Assembly (NCBI RefSeq): GCF_011764445.1
Contig: NZ_BLPG01000001.1
Span: forward strand, 7,147,001-7,211,000
DNA length: 64,000 bases
Direction: 5' to 3'
Origin: Phytohabitans rumicis
GTDB taxonomy: Bacteria > Actinomycetota > Actinomycetes > Mycobacteriales > Micromonosporaceae
The notes beneath the pieces were generated by a model. The model was given only the letters and a program-made list of their open reading frames with translations. It was not told the DNA's origin and made no database searches. This document shows positions 9,545-18,636 of this stretch, piece after piece (the stretch's first letter is position 1; each line of letters begins with the position of its first letter). The position numbers and the translations under genes are program-made.

Positions 9545-9607
9545 ATCGACGTCAATCAGTACTGCGGTGTTGGTTGAAAGCCGTAGCTCGCCACTAGCAG
9601 GCCGGGC
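9545..9607 (+). repeat. Duplicated 3' tail of the DUF574 methyltransferase gene
   Basis: About 62 bases here repeat positions 7108-7170 with few changes: both read ATCGACGTCAAYCAGTACTG and continue through the old stop region (GAAAGCCGTA) to CAGGCCGGG. In frame it still encodes IDVNQYCGV before a TGA. It is the scar of a second, deleted methyltransferase copy or of recombination between copies. The rest of 9261-9544 shows no convincing gene. Confidence 0.7.
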
Positions 9608-9669
9608 ATCGGGCTGGTGTCCGGCGGCGCTCGCGCGGCCCTCGTAGTCCCTTGCGCGTCGGCCCTCAG

Positions 9670-9848
9670 CCCATGTTTCATAGCTGGGTCGATGCCACTC
9701 GTTGATCGCGACGACGTGGACTGTGGCGAGGTAGCACGTGGTTACCTTGTCGAATCTGGTGGCGACGACGCGGTGGCGTTTGAGGCGGTTGCTGGCTCAT
9801 CTAGCGGCGTGACGCTGCCTGTATTGCTCGGGGTCGAAGATCGGTGGC
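9670..9848 (-). pseudogene. IS5-family transposase C-terminal remnant
   Basis: Reading the minus strand gives FDPEQYRQRHAAR, a stop, then SNRLKRHRVVATRFDK and YLATVHVVAINEWHRPSYET. These are the conserved end of IS5-type (DDE) transposases, in which RQRHAVERGINRLKR..R.VATRYDK holds the catalytic glutamate region. The internal TGA and the absence of the N-terminal two thirds show a dead remnant. It lies between the methyltransferase scar and the second methyltransferase gene. Confidence 0.7.
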
Positions 9849-9887
9849 TGGACAACGGGCTCAGGACTGACGAAGGGGGAGGCCGTC

Positions 9888-10721
9888 ATGCAGGGTTGGG
9901 CAAGAGGCGTCGACACCACGCGTGGATCCGTGGCACGCCTGTATGACTACTATCTGGGCGGAACGCACAATTTCGAAGTCGATCGCGAAATCGCCGCGCA
10001 GATCCTTACGCTGCAACCTCTCGCCCCACTGATCGCCAGGGCCAACCGGGCCTGGCTCGGACGAGCGGTGAGCTACCTCGCCCAGCAGGGGATCCGTCAG
10101 TTTCTGGACATCGGATCAGGCATCCCAACGAAGGGCAACGTCCATGAGATTGCCCAGGCCGTTGCCGCAGACTCCCGGGTGCTCTATGTGGACACCGATC
10201 CGGTGGCCGTCATGCACGGCCACCAGATACTGGACGGCAACGACCTCGCCGACGCCGTCCAAGGCGACCTCCGGGACCCCGGCGAGCTACTCCACCGGAT
10301 AGACACGGACGACGCTCTGTCCTCGATCATCGACCTGAGCATGCCGACGGCTATCATCCTCGCCTCGGTGGTCCAGTTCGTACAGGACGATACAGCGGCC
10401 GCCGCGGCGGTGCGGGCGGTGCGCGAACGCATGGCGCCTGGTAGCTACCTGGCCATGTCTCACCCGACACCTGAAGTCGGTGGTAGCGCTGCCAGCGCTG
10501 CAGAGGGCGCGAAGGAATACCGCGAGCGGACCGACTCCGGCTTCCGGCTCCGGCAGCCCGACGAAATCCTTGGGTACTTCGATGGGTTCACGCTCGTGCC
10601 GCCTGGGCTGGTGTGGGTGCCCGAATGGCGTCCCGATCACACGGACACGGATCTAGGCCCCTTTGTCGATCACCCATCTCGCTCCGGCATCGTGGCTGGC
10701 GTCGGATACAAGGATCTATAG
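9888..10721 (+). CDS. SAM-dependent methyltransferase, DUF574 family (second copy)
   Basis: 277 residues from ATG 9888, with GGGGGAGG just upstream. Same family as 6352-7149: SVARLYDYYLGGTHNFEVDR, then the SAM motif FLDIGSGIPTKGNVHEIAQ and VLYVDTDPVAVMHG. Overall identity to the first copy is modest, so this is an older paralogue and not a recent duplicate. It stands alone, following the IS5 remnant. Substrate unknown. Confidence 0.88.
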   Translation: MQGWARGVDTTRGSVARLYDYYLGGTHNFEVDREIAAQILTLQPLAPLIARANRAWLGRAVSYLAQQGIRQFLDIGSGIPTKGNVHEIAQAVAADSRVLYVDTDPVAVMHGHQILDGNDLADAVQGDLRDPGELLHRIDTDDALSSIIDLSMPTAIILASVVQFVQDDTAAAAAVRAVRERMAPGSYLAMSHPTPEVGGSAASAAEGAKEYRERTDSGFRLRQPDEILGYFDGFTLVPPGLVWVPEWRPDHTDTDLGPFVDHPSRSGIVAGVGYKDL

Positions 10722-10847
10722 ACCGCCAGGGCAACGGGTTTGGAACTGAAGAGGGCCACGCCACTGCGTAGAGCGGCTCGTCGATCGCGCCCACCGTGCC
10801 GTCCGGGCGCCAGTGCGGGACCGTCAACTGCTGTGGCCAGTTCCCCG

Positions 10848-11284
10848 TCAGCAATCACAAACGCGGGCAACAGCCTCGCCGACCCCCCAGAGTCGCTCCA
10901 CGATGGTCCCCCACCACCTCGGCAGCCTCCACCGGGCTGTAACCGCGACGTAGCAAGGTCAAGATGCGGTTGCGGGTCTTGGCCGGCAGCGGCCCTTTGG
11001 GGTCGGCATACACCGCGGTGCGGCGGCGACGCGCGGGCCGGCTTCGGCGGCGTGTTCGGGTCCGGTCGCGGACCACTTGGGCGCATGACCACCCGGGCGG
11101 CACGCAGCCACCGCCGCACCGTCGACTCGACGTCGAGCGCCACGCCAACGTGGCGGGTAGTGGCGCCGCCGCGGTAGAGCTCGACGGCCTGGTCCTGCGA
11201 CGCAATGGGGGCGGTCGGGTCCGACCGGCGCTGGCGCGGGGTGGAGGCGGGCCGGGCTGGACGGCGTTGGGTAGCGCGGGGCAT
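10848..11284 (-). pseudogene. HTH protein gene broken by two frameshifts
   Basis: The minus-strand ATG at 11284 has an excellent ribosome-binding site (GGAGGATCCGA). It encodes a basic N-terminus and a helix-turn-helix-like segment (QDQAVELYRGGATTRHVGVA, then ALDVESTVRRWLRAARVV). The reading then moves to a second frame (AVYADPKGPLPAKTRNRILT, LLRRGYSPVEAAEVV) and to a third (TIVERLWGVGEAVARVCDC) before TGA at 10848. The combined product would be about 145 residues with two HTH-like units. Both shifts are of the insertion type, unlike the others in this window, so real decay is likely. The 410 bases between it and the IS110 gene hold no gene. Confidence 0.5.
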
Positions 11285-11694
11285 TCGGATCCTCCTGCAA
11301 ACCTTCTCGTCCAACGTAAACCGCGTTCGGCTGCGCTCTCATCGCACCGGACCCTATTGCGGTGCGACGGACCAGCCTGGTGGCCTCCGTGCGGGGTGGC
11401 GATGGGTCCGCCTCTGTGAGTAACATGTGCGGCATCCCGATGCTCCCCACCTTTGTGGGGGTGGCTCATCGGCGGCAGTCCTGTCGGGATGACTGGCCGC
11501 TTGGTCCCTGCCATCGCAGGGTTTGCGCGGGTCATTCGCGCCCTGTGTCCATGCTTGCCCTTGGTTTGCCCTGTGTCCGGACGTCGGCGAGATCGTTGGT
11601 CGGCCTCGCGTCACCGAGCGACTGCGGTTTCGTCGACACAGGCCGGGCGCCCGCGTCCCTGATGGCAGGTATTCGACCGAGAGGGCCACCACCT

Positions 11695-12947
11695 ATGGAA
11701 CGGGCGCCAAGGTTTGTAGCCGGGATCGACTGGTCTCACGGCCTGAACGACGTCGCGGTCATCGACCAGGGTGGTTCGACCATCGCGCACGCGCGTTTCG
11801 CCGCCACGCCTGCAGGCGTGCGGGAGCTATGCGCGCTGCTGGCCGGCCTGCGGGCCAGCCACACCCACAGCCGCCGGCATGTGCCGGTCGCGATCGAGAC
11901 GTGTGAGGGCCTATTGGTACATGCACTACGCGAGAAGGGACAGCAGGTTTACCAGATTCCGCCGAATGTCGTGGCGGCGTACCGGCGGCGCGTGTCCCCG
12001 GCTCCGCGGAAATCGGACCGGTCCGACGCGGAGTTGCTTGCGCTGATCCTGCGTGAGGGTGGGGGTGGCTGCGTCCGCTGCCCGATGTCAGCTCTGCTGC
12101 TGCGTCGATCCGCATCCTGGCCCAGGCTCAACTGCGTGCCCAGGTTGCCCGCGAACGCGTGCAGGCCAGGCTGCGCGCGCTGCTGTGCCAGGCGCACCCG
12201 GCGGCGGTCGACGTATGGGCCGGGCTTGACTACGGTCTGCGGCGCCGGGAGGCGCGGGCAGTGCTGGCCGCCGGACCCACTGCCGCGACCGCGCAGCGGC
12301 TGACCCCGTATCGCCTCTCGAAGATCCTCGCGGCGGCCGGCCGGACCCGTCTGATCGACGCCGAGGCGTACCGGTTGGCTGAGGCGTTCGCAGTTCCCGT
12401 GCTGCGGCTTCCGGCGCCTGTCGAGCAGGCCATGGCCGTCGAGGTACGCACCGTGCTGGACCTGTTCGAGCAAGCCTGCCGGGCCAGCGACCACCTCACT
12501 ACCCAGCTGACTGACGCGTTCCTCGACCATGGCACGGCTAAGATCTACACCTCTCTTCCCGGGTGCGGGCTCCTGACCGGCGCCAGACTCCTTGCCGAGA
12601 TCGGCGATGACCCCGCACGATTCGCCACCTCGAAAGGGCTGCGGGCATACGCCGGCGTCGCACCACTGACCTGGGAAAGCGGCTCCAGCCGCCTGGTCAC
12701 CCATCGGCGGATCTGCGACCGCAGACTCAAGCGAACGGCCATCTTGTGGGCCTTCACGTCGCTGACCCGCTCCCCAGGATGCCGGACGTTGTACGACCGA
12801 CGGCGCACAGCCGGCGACACCTACGCCGGCGCCCTTCGCCGCGTCGCCGGACGCCTGCTCAGCTGCCTGCACCACTGTCTGGCCACAGGCCAGCAATACG
12901 ACGAGGCAGCCGCGTTCTCAACGTCCACTGTGGTTCCTGGCGACTGA
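11695..12947 (+). CDS. IS110-family transposase, frameshifted at 12061
   Basis: From ATG 11695 the DEDD catalytic domain is clear: VAGIDWSHGLNDVAVID (first Asp), VAIETCEG (Glu) and KSDRSDAELLALIL (Asp pair). The frame breaks in the G run at 12061-12065. One added G continues it as WLRPLPDVSSAAASIRILAQ, through the C-terminal Tnp_20 domain with the invariant serine region (LPGCGLLTGARLLAEIGD, GLRAYAGVAPLTWESGSSR), to TGA 12947. About 417 residues, the usual size. IS110 enzymes insert DNA guided by a bridge RNA encoded in the non-coding end of the element, with no target duplication. Confidence 0.85.
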
Positions 12948-13041
12948 ATGCGGGTTGAAGGCCGGCCGGTACGCCTGAGTCAATCCCGAGCCTCGAGCTC
13001 CAACGTGGGAGCGGTGCCCGGCCGGCCCTCCATCCGCATTC
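12946..13041 (+). other. Large imperfect hairpin after the IS110 gene
   Basis: GAATGCGG (12946-12953) pairs with CCGCATTC (13034-13041), and inside it GGCCGGCC at 12960-12967 pairs with GGCCGGCC at 13020-13027. The gene stop lies in the left arm. This may be the non-coding end of the IS110 element, where bridge RNAs are encoded in part of the family, or simply a transcription terminator. The remaining 13042-13309 shows no gene. Confidence 0.35.
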
Positions 13042-13309
13042 AGCACGCTGTGACCCGGATCCACGCGCACCTGGTGACCGTGGCCGGCGCCGCCTCGTGA
13101 CCGGGCACGCCACCTGCACCGGCCACGGGTGGTGGACAGCGAGTCCGGCAGGGACCGCGAAGAGCCGGGCAACAGCCGGGCCGGTACATGGGATGCGCCC
13201 TGTCACGCGTCGCCCGCCAACTGCGGGCCCGGCAAACAGCCGGTCACCCGAACTGGTGAACCCGCCCGGCCGATGGATGCGCCGGTAACCGGCCAGGTAC
13301 CGTCCGCGA

Positions 13310-13972
13310 ATGGATCACCTGTTCACGACCGGCACCAGCGTGATCGGCCTGGCCAACGCGGCGATGATGTGGCCCATGCTCACGCTGCGCGTGGCGGCAA
13401 GTAGGTGGATCATCGGGCCGTTGCTCCTGCTCACCGCAGCGACGGCGGGTCTCTTCGCCGCCACGATCGTCTACCGCGACTTGTGGACCATGTTCCCAGC
13501 TGCGGCGCTCATGCTCATGATCGCGGTTCACTGGGACAACCGCCTCAGCGCCCGGCGCGGATGGACCGGCGGGCGGCTCGGCCTGCACCTCGCGGGCCGG
13601 CGGATCCGGCGCGGCAAGGTCCGCTTCATTACGTCGTCCGGCCGCAGGATGCACACGCTGGATGAGATCCGGGCGGAGTACGCGCAGACCATCCTCGACA
13701 ACGCTGCGCACGATCAGGACCTGGACCAGCTACTCAACGAGACCGCAGACGACATCGAGGCGCTGCTGCGACAGCCGGACGACGACGGCACGCCCAGGTC
13801 GTTGGACGCCATCACGGTGGCCTCATTCGCCAACCGTGTCCTCGACCAGTTCAGCGACCCCGACCGGCGACCACCAGCTGCCCCGTATCGCGGCTACTCC
13901 CGAGACATGCTCACGATCGCCGCGCTGTGCCGGCTCGGTGGCCGGCTGCCCACGGTCGTTCCCCGGACCTAA
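13310..13972 (+). CDS. Hypothetical protein with two membrane helices
   Basis: 220 residues from ATG 13310. Two hydrophobic helices lie near the N-terminus (about residues 34-52, WIIGPLLLLTAATAGLFAA, and 56-72, DLWTMFPAAALMLMIAV). A soluble acidic domain with coiled-coil character follows (TILDNAAHDQDLDQLLNETA). The C-terminus ends LCRLGGRLPTVVPRT. No family recognised. It stands alone between the IS110 element and the imuA-like gene. Confidence 0.5.
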   Translation: MDHLFTTGTSVIGLANAAMMWPMLTLRVAASRWIIGPLLLLTAATAGLFAATIVYRDLWTMFPAAALMLMIAVHWDNRLSARRGWTGGRLGLHLAGRRIRRGKVRFITSSGRRMHTLDEIRAEYAQTILDNAAHDQDLDQLLNETADDIEALLRQPDDDGTPRSLDAITVASFANRVLDQFSDPDRRPPAAPYRGYSRDMLTIAALCRLGGRLPTVVPRT

Positions 13973-14095
13973 TCGGGAATCTCGGTCTACGGTGCCTGCC
14001 GCCACCCTGCTTGACGGAGGTACCCATGGCATCGCGTGCCCCCACCCCAACACGACCGTCGGCCTGGTGAAGATGCGCCTGTTCCCCCTAACGAG

Positions 14096-14111
14096 TCGAA
14101 CGAGTGTTCGA
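14096..14111 (+). promoter_or_regulatory. LexA (SOS) box
   Basis: TCGAACGAGTGTTCGA is a perfect actinobacterial/Bacillus-type SOS box (TCGAAC-N4-GTTCGA). It ends six bases before the proposed GTG start of the imuA-like gene. LexA bound here would cover the promoter and block transcription until DNA damage activates RecA. Confidence 0.85.
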
Positions 14112-14117
14112 TACCGT

Positions 14118-14933
14118 GTGGAGGTGGCACCGCAACGACTTGGACTTACACCCCTCCCGGGCGGGGCGACGGCGTGGCCCGGTCGCGTCGGCGATCCAGC
14201 GGAGGTTGAACAGGTCCTCGCCGGCGTCACCACCCGGGCGGCCCAGCGTGCGGCCACCGCTGCTGTGCTGCGGCCGGTCGAGCAGGCCGACGACCTAAAC
14301 ACCGACAAACGCCGACATCATTTGCTGCCCGTCCACCCGTCCCTCAAGCCGCTGTTCCCTGCGGGCGGCCCTCGGCACGGCTCGGTCGTGGTCGCCGCCG
14401 GGACGACGTCGCTCATCCTCGCCTTGCTGGCCACCCCGACTGCGGCCGGCCGATACGCCGCTGTGGTGAACATGCCGCGGCTCGGCGCCCTTGCGGCCGA
14501 CGAGTACGGGGTACGCCTTGAGCGGCTGGCGCTGGTGCCGGACCCGGGCCCGAACTGGGCAGCGATCACCGCGATCCTGCTCGATGGCCTCGCCATGGTG
14601 GTGACCGGCGTCGACGGCGAGGTGAACGCCGAGACCGCGCAGCGGCTGGCCGCGCGAGCTCGCCGTAGCGGCGCCGTCCTCGTCCCCGCTGGGCCGGCAG
14701 TTGTGTGGCCCGGCGCCGACGTGGTCCTGGTCGCTGATCCGCCCGCGTGGGAGGGCCTCGGCGCAGGCCGTGGCCGGTTACGCCGCGCCGTGATGACCGT
14801 GACTTCTACCGGCCGCGGCGCAGGGGCCCGCTCCCGCGAGCTGGTGGTGCCGATCCCGCTACCCGATCCCGCCGACATGGCGCCGCGCCGGGCCGCGCGG
14901 GACGAGACAGGTCCGGTGGCGCTAAGCGCGTAA
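14118..14933 (+). CDS. ImuA-like RecA-fold protein, SOS-regulated
   Basis: About 271 residues if started at GTG 14118, directly after the LexA box; starts further up (ATG 14073) would put the operator inside the gene. The protein resembles actinobacterial ImuA-type RecA-fold proteins: LLPVHPSLKPLFPAGGPRHG, then SVVVAAGTTSLILALLA (Walker A replaced by AAGTTS), YAAVVNMPRLGALAADEYGV and LDGLAMVVTGVDG. ImuA works with ImuB and DnaE2 in error-prone lesion bypass. Neither partner lies next to it; they must be elsewhere or absent. A ribosome-binding site with a 14-codon ORF (GGAGG, ATG 14025) lies upstream and its role is unclear. Start position is uncertain. Confidence 0.7.
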   Translation: MEVAPQRLGLTPLPGGATAWPGRVGDPAEVEQVLAGVTTRAAQRAATAAVLRPVEQADDLNTDKRRHHLLPVHPSLKPLFPAGGPRHGSVVVAAGTTSLILALLATPTAAGRYAAVVNMPRLGALAADEYGVRLERLALVPDPGPNWAAITAILLDGLAMVVTGVDGEVNAETAQRLAARARRSGAVLVPAGPAVVWPGADVVLVADPPAWEGLGAGRGRLRRAVMTVTSTGRGAGARSRELVVPIPLPDPADMAPRRAARDETGPVALSA

Positions 14934-15031
14934 CTCCGCCCGGGCGGCCGGTATCCCTGCTAGTCGTTCTGCGTCTGCGCGCCGAGGGTCTTCACGGGCT
15001 TGTACGGCTGGCCGTCACCACGGTTGCGGGG

Positions 15032-15075
15032 GTCTACTGGTGGACTGCACCTATTCCGACCGTGCGGTATTCCTT
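15032..15075 (+). repeat. 43-44 bp direct repeat R, copy 1
   Basis: Begins TCTACTGGTGGACTGCACCT, then TATTCCGACCGTGCGGTATT and CCTT. It matches copies 2 (17967) and 3 (25004), with a handful of substitutions and no gaps. Two small inverted repeats occur inside (GGTG-N5-CACC and ACCG-TG-CGGT), and TATTCC occurs twice 16 bases apart. It lies before the 40-residue membrane ORF and the STAND gene, outside coding sequence. Confidence 0.85.
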
Positions 15076-15144
15076 CCTGGGACCGAACGTGCGCGGGCCC
15101 GACCACGGCTGGTCAGGCCCGCAGCAGTGGAGGGTGAGTATGGA

Positions 15145-15267
15145 TCAGGGCATTAGATCTAGCGCCCAACTGAGCAGTGCCCTGACGGCGCCCGCGGCCG
15201 CGCCGGTGATGGCGGCCAGGGTGATCTTCTTGCGCCAGGTGCGCTTCTCGTCGTGTTCGCCGTTCAT
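15145..15267 (-). CDS. Small membrane protein (40 aa)
   Basis: Minus-strand ATG 15267 follows GGGAGCGC. The peptide has a charged first third (MNGEHDEKRTWRKK) and one membrane-spanning segment (ITLAAITGAAAGAVRALLSW) ending DLMP. It is divergent from the STAND gene and lies between repeat copy 1 and that gene. Such short single-helix proteins next to STAND or toxin genes may be membrane effectors or antidotes; here this is only a suggestion. Confidence 0.5.
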   Translation of the reverse strand: MNGEHDEKRTWRKKITLAAITGAAAGAVRALLSWALDLMP

Positions 15268-15493
15268 GTTGCGCTCCCGGTTCCGTTGGCGGAGCGGGAG
15301 GGTCCGGCCGGTCTCCCTAGATGACCGTTCGAGCAGACCCGGGGTGTACGGGGTCCGGCATCGGGTTGGGAGGAAGCCGAACGATCGGGTCAAGCACCCA
15401 GTTGGGTGACCTGCGCAAACCGCGAACTTGTCGTGGTGCCTAGGCTGGGCTTCTCAGGGTTCGATCGATCTCGCCGAACGGGCAGGAGTAGGC

Positions 15494-17914
15494 ATGCGCG
15501 CTGATCAAGAACCAGCAGATGGCAGTCGCCCCCTCGACCCTGGCAGGTTGCACACGCTTCCTGAGTTGAAGGCAGGATTGAAGCGGCTGCGTGGGGCTCG
15601 CTCATACGCTGCGTTAGACCGGGCGACGAGCGGAGCATTGCCGAAGTCGACGATCAGCAACCTGCTCAGCGGCGGCACCGTGCCAACACGGAACAGGATG
15701 GTGACCTTCCTGACGGCCTGCGGCCTCGACGAGGAATCGCGGACGCCCTGGCTGGCGGCGTGGGAGCGGGTGGCCACCGCCCATCTACGGCGCCCGGCGG
15801 GGGCCGTGCGGATACGGGAGGCGCGCGCGCGATTGCTCGGGGTGCACGATTCTATCCAGGCCGATGCGGCAACCAGGGAACTACCGGTGTATGTGCCGCG
15901 CGACCTGGATCCGGATCTGCGGACCGCTATTACCGCTGCAGCCGAGATGGGCGGGTTCGTCCTGCTGGTTGGCGGCTCATCGGTCGGGAAGAGTCGGGCG
16001 CTGTACGAGGCCGTGCAGGCGGCGCTGCCGGAGTGGTGGTTGATTCACCCCGAGGATGTCGCAGCTATCCGGGCCTTCGCGGCGTGCCCTTCGCCAAGAA
16101 CGGTGGTCTGGCTGGACGAATTACAGCGACTTCTCAGCTTGGAGAACCGACTGACAGCCGGATTAGCCCGCGAGCTGATCCGTGCAGGCGCCGTGTTGGT
16201 AGCCACGCTGTGGCCGCACGAGTACCACGAGCGGAGCGCCACGCGAATCCCGGGTATGCCGGACCTGAACGCCGGTGACCGAGAGCTGCTCGACATCGCT
16301 GACCTGATTGATGTCCCGGATCGGTTCAGCGCATCCGAGCGGCGCCGCGCCGAGGCCCTGTCCGGCATCGACTCGCGGATTAGAGTAGCCCTCGACAGCG
16401 AGGACGGCGGATTCACGCAGGTCCTGGCGGCCGGTCCGGACCTTGTCCGACGGTGGGAGCATGCCCACGATCCGTACGGCAAGGCGGTGTTGACTGCGGC
16501 TCTAGACGCCCGCCGTGTCGGTGTTCAAACGCCGCTGACACGAACCTTGCTTGTGGCAGCGGCAGCGGCTTACCTGATGCCGGCAGACCAGGCCGCCGCC
16601 CCACCTGACTGGGCCCATCAGGCGCTGTCCTACGCCACCGCCAAACTGCGGGGCGCTACCGCCGCCCTAACACCAGTCTCTAATGAAATTGGTCGTCCAA
16701 CTGGTTACGTCGTGGCGGACTTTCTGTACCAACATGCTCGCCAAGTGCGCCGTGAGGTGCCTCTACCCGAGCTGGCCTGGCAGGCGTTGGTCGAGCACCA
16801 CCAAGACCGAGATTTCGACGAGTTGGTCGCCGGGGCTGCCCGGCGTGGCCGATCTGGCCACCTTGAGGCCCTCTATCGACGCGGAGCGGAAACCGGCAAC
16901 CGAGACGCGGCACGCCAACTGGTTGATCTCCTCGTGACGCAAGGGCGTGCCGACGAGGCTTCTGCGGTACTGATCCGACACGATGACCAGGTTGGAGACT
17001 GGATCACTGCGTTGAGCGTCGGCGATCCACTTCTCCAGCAGGGCCGCGTCGACGAAGCAATCAGAGTGCTCGGGCCATACCTTCTCGGCAACTACCGAGA
17101 TTCTGGGATCACATGGGGGACCAGGGAGGTAATCGACCGATTCGTAAAATACGGCTACGCCGACGAGGCCGCCGCCCTATTACGCCCTCACGCTGATGCG
17201 GGCAACCGAGATGCGTCTATAAGCCTTGCGCGGGTGCTTGGCGCATCGGGAAGAGTAGAGGAGCTGCGTCTCCGCGCTGATGCTGGCGACCAAACGGCCG
17301 CGCTTAGTTTGGTCGACCTCCTTGTGAGGATGGGCGACACGGATGGGCTCCGGCAGCGTGCCGACATGGGCGACCTCCACGCTGCAGGCAAGCTGGCCAG
17401 TCTATTCGTAGAGCAGCACAAACTCGGAGACGCTATCGCCGTGCTGCGCCAGGCCGCCGACGCGGGCGAGGGCGACGCCTCGCGCCGGCTCGCAGTCCTG
17501 CTCTTAAAGGAGGGAAACCTCGAAGAGTTACGCGAGCGTGCGAGCGCTGGTGATCAGCCCGCCACACGTCGACTCGCCGATCGACTTCGTGCGGAGCGCC
17601 GCTTCGAGGAAGCCATTGACGTGCTACGGCCGGCGGCCAACTCCGGTGATCGCCTCGCGGCAGACCAACTTGTCGATCTGTACATGGCACGAGGTGAGGT
17701 GGAGGACGCGATCGGTGTGCTGCGCCAGCACGCAGACGCGGGCTACGGCGATGCAGCGGTTCGGCTAGTCGCGCTGCTTGCCCGCGACGGACGCCTCGAC
17801 GATCTGCAGGCCGAGGTTAATGCAGGCACGTTCGGCGCTGCCGAGCAGCTTGCCGCAATTACACGTAGTTCAACGCGCGATAACGACGACGCAGCGGGTC
17901 GACTTAAGCTCTGA
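15494..17914 (+). CDS. HTH-STAND P-loop NTPase with TPR/Sel1-like repeats
   Basis: 806 residues from ATG 15494 (CAGGAG 6 bases upstream). Domain order: an XRE-like helix-turn-helix at about 20-100 (ALPKSTISNLLSGGTVPTRN), a P-loop NTPase with Walker A VGGSSVGKSRAL at about 159-170 and Walker B-like TVVWLDELQRLL, a helical region to about 450, then a long array of short alpha-alpha repeats to the end. The repeats recur as GNRDAARQLVDLL, DQTAALSLVDLLV, GDRLAADQLVDLYMARG. This is a STAND-type sensor in which the repeats bind the trigger. An HTH plus repeats is seen in actinomycete regulators and in some defence proteins. Repeat copies 1 and 2 flank it. Confidence 0.8.
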   Translation: MRADQEPADGSRPLDPGRLHTLPELKAGLKRLRGARSYAALDRATSGALPKSTISNLLSGGTVPTRNRMVTFLTACGLDEESRTPWLAAWERVATAHLRRPAGAVRIREARARLLGVHDSIQADAATRELPVYVPRDLDPDLRTAITAAAEMGGFVLLVGGSSVGKSRALYEAVQAALPEWWLIHPEDVAAIRAFAACPSPRTVVWLDELQRLLSLENRLTAGLARELIRAGAVLVATLWPHEYHERSATRIPGMPDLNAGDRELLDIADLIDVPDRFSASERRRAEALSGIDSRIRVALDSEDGGFTQVLAAGPDLVRRWEHAHDPYGKAVLTAALDARRVGVQTPLTRTLLVAAAAAYLMPADQAAAPPDWAHQALSYATAKLRGATAALTPVSNEIGRPTGYVVADFLYQHARQVRREVPLPELAWQALVEHHQDRDFDELVAGAARRGRSGHLEALYRRGAETGNRDAARQLVDLLVTQGRADEASAVLIRHDDQVGDWITALSVGDPLLQQGRVDEAIRVLGPYLLGNYRDSGITWGTREVIDRFVKYGYADEAAALLRPHADAGNRDASISLARVLGASGRVEELRLRADAGDQTAALSLVDLLVRMGDTDGLRQRADMGDLHAAGKLASLFVEQHKLGDAIAVLRQAADAGEGDASRRLAVLLLKEGNLEELRERASAGDQPATRRLADRLRAERRFEEAIDVLRPAANSGDRLAADQLVDLYMARGEVEDAIGVLRQHADAGYGDAAVRLVALLARDGRLDDLQAEVNAGTFGAAEQLAAITRSSTRDNDDAAGRLKL

Positions 17915-17966
17915 GTTCATATCAAAGGGGGCCCAAGCGAGAGGGGTGGTTGGCGCGTTTTACTGG

Positions 17967-18010
17967 TTTTACTGGTGGAGTGCACCTATTCCAACCATGC
18001 GGTATTCCTC
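17967..18010 (+). repeat. 43-44 bp direct repeat R, copy 2
   Basis: TTTTACTGGTGGAGTGCACC, then TATTCCAACCATGCGGTATT and CCTC. Preceded by an extra TTTTACTGG, so its first nine bases are doubled. It lies 52 bases after the STAND gene stop and 100 bases before the end of the convergent minus-strand membrane gene, exactly between the two modules. Confidence 0.85.
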
Positions 18011-18110
18011 GGAGCGGGCTTGGGCGGCCTCAGCGGTCTGTACCTTGGACTGGCTAGCCTGTCGGTCAACCACAACGTGTCGTGCCAGGTTGCGCACCAA
18101 GATGGTTCCT

Positions 18111-18584
18111 CTACCGCGTGGTCTTCAACGCAGCCCACAGCGCGTCGTCAAACGCTGCCTTCGCAGCCTCTCGCTCGGTTTGTTTCGACGTTCGGTGATC
18201 CTCCTGATCGCAGAGGTCAAGGTAGTCACGCGCCGCCTTGCTGGTTGCCGGCAAGAGAAGGTCGATCACCGCGAACACGGCTTCTGCTTTGCGGAACGCA
18301 TCACCCCGCGCCTCGGCTGCCTCACTCCACCGCTCTCGGTGTGCCTGGATAGATTCCTCGTTCCGGTTGCCCTCCGCGTTCGACAGCATGTGGTTCGCCA
18401 CATCGGCGCTGGACGCGGTACGCCAGAGGCGGTCGGCCGCCGTGCGAAACTCGATCGCAGCGTCGAGCTCCCGGTCGAGAACGCGCATGCTGCGCTCGTG
18501 GGCGTGGCGACGGCGGTCGCTTAGCCGGCTCGTAAGGCCAGCCCCGACGAGACCGACCACCACGCCAACCAGTGTCAACGCTCC
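18111..18584 (-). pseudogene. Membrane-anchored helical protein, C-terminal part cut by IS21 element
   Basis: Minus-strand reading from the IS edge (18584) to the stop at 18111: GALTLVGVVVGLVGAGLTSR finishes a transmembrane helix. A charged, mostly helical domain follows (ERSMRVLDRELDAAIEFRTA, EAVFAVIDLLLPATSKAARD). The first residues lie beyond the insertion at 20771-20816. Together they give about 173 residues: a membrane anchor plus a cytoplasmic helical region with possible coiled coil. The gene was probably the second component of the module bounded by repeat copies 2 and 3. Function unknown. Confidence 0.6.
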
Positions 18585-18636
18585 GAAAATTTTGACCCTC
18601 TAGCGCTCCGGGAAAATTGACCCCCGTGCGGTTTGG

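Noticed and set aside
11441-11469. A CRISPR-like unit resembling type I-E repeats (CCCCAC-CTTT-GTGGGG hairpin with flanking TGCT and GTGGCTCAT)
   Set aside because: Only one copy; no second repeat at spacer distance and no cas gene. Probably a chance hairpin or part of the IS110 end.
14073-14117. Upstream ATG 14073 as the start of the imuA-like gene
   Set aside because: It would place the perfect LexA box inside the coding sequence; a start just after the box is more consistent.
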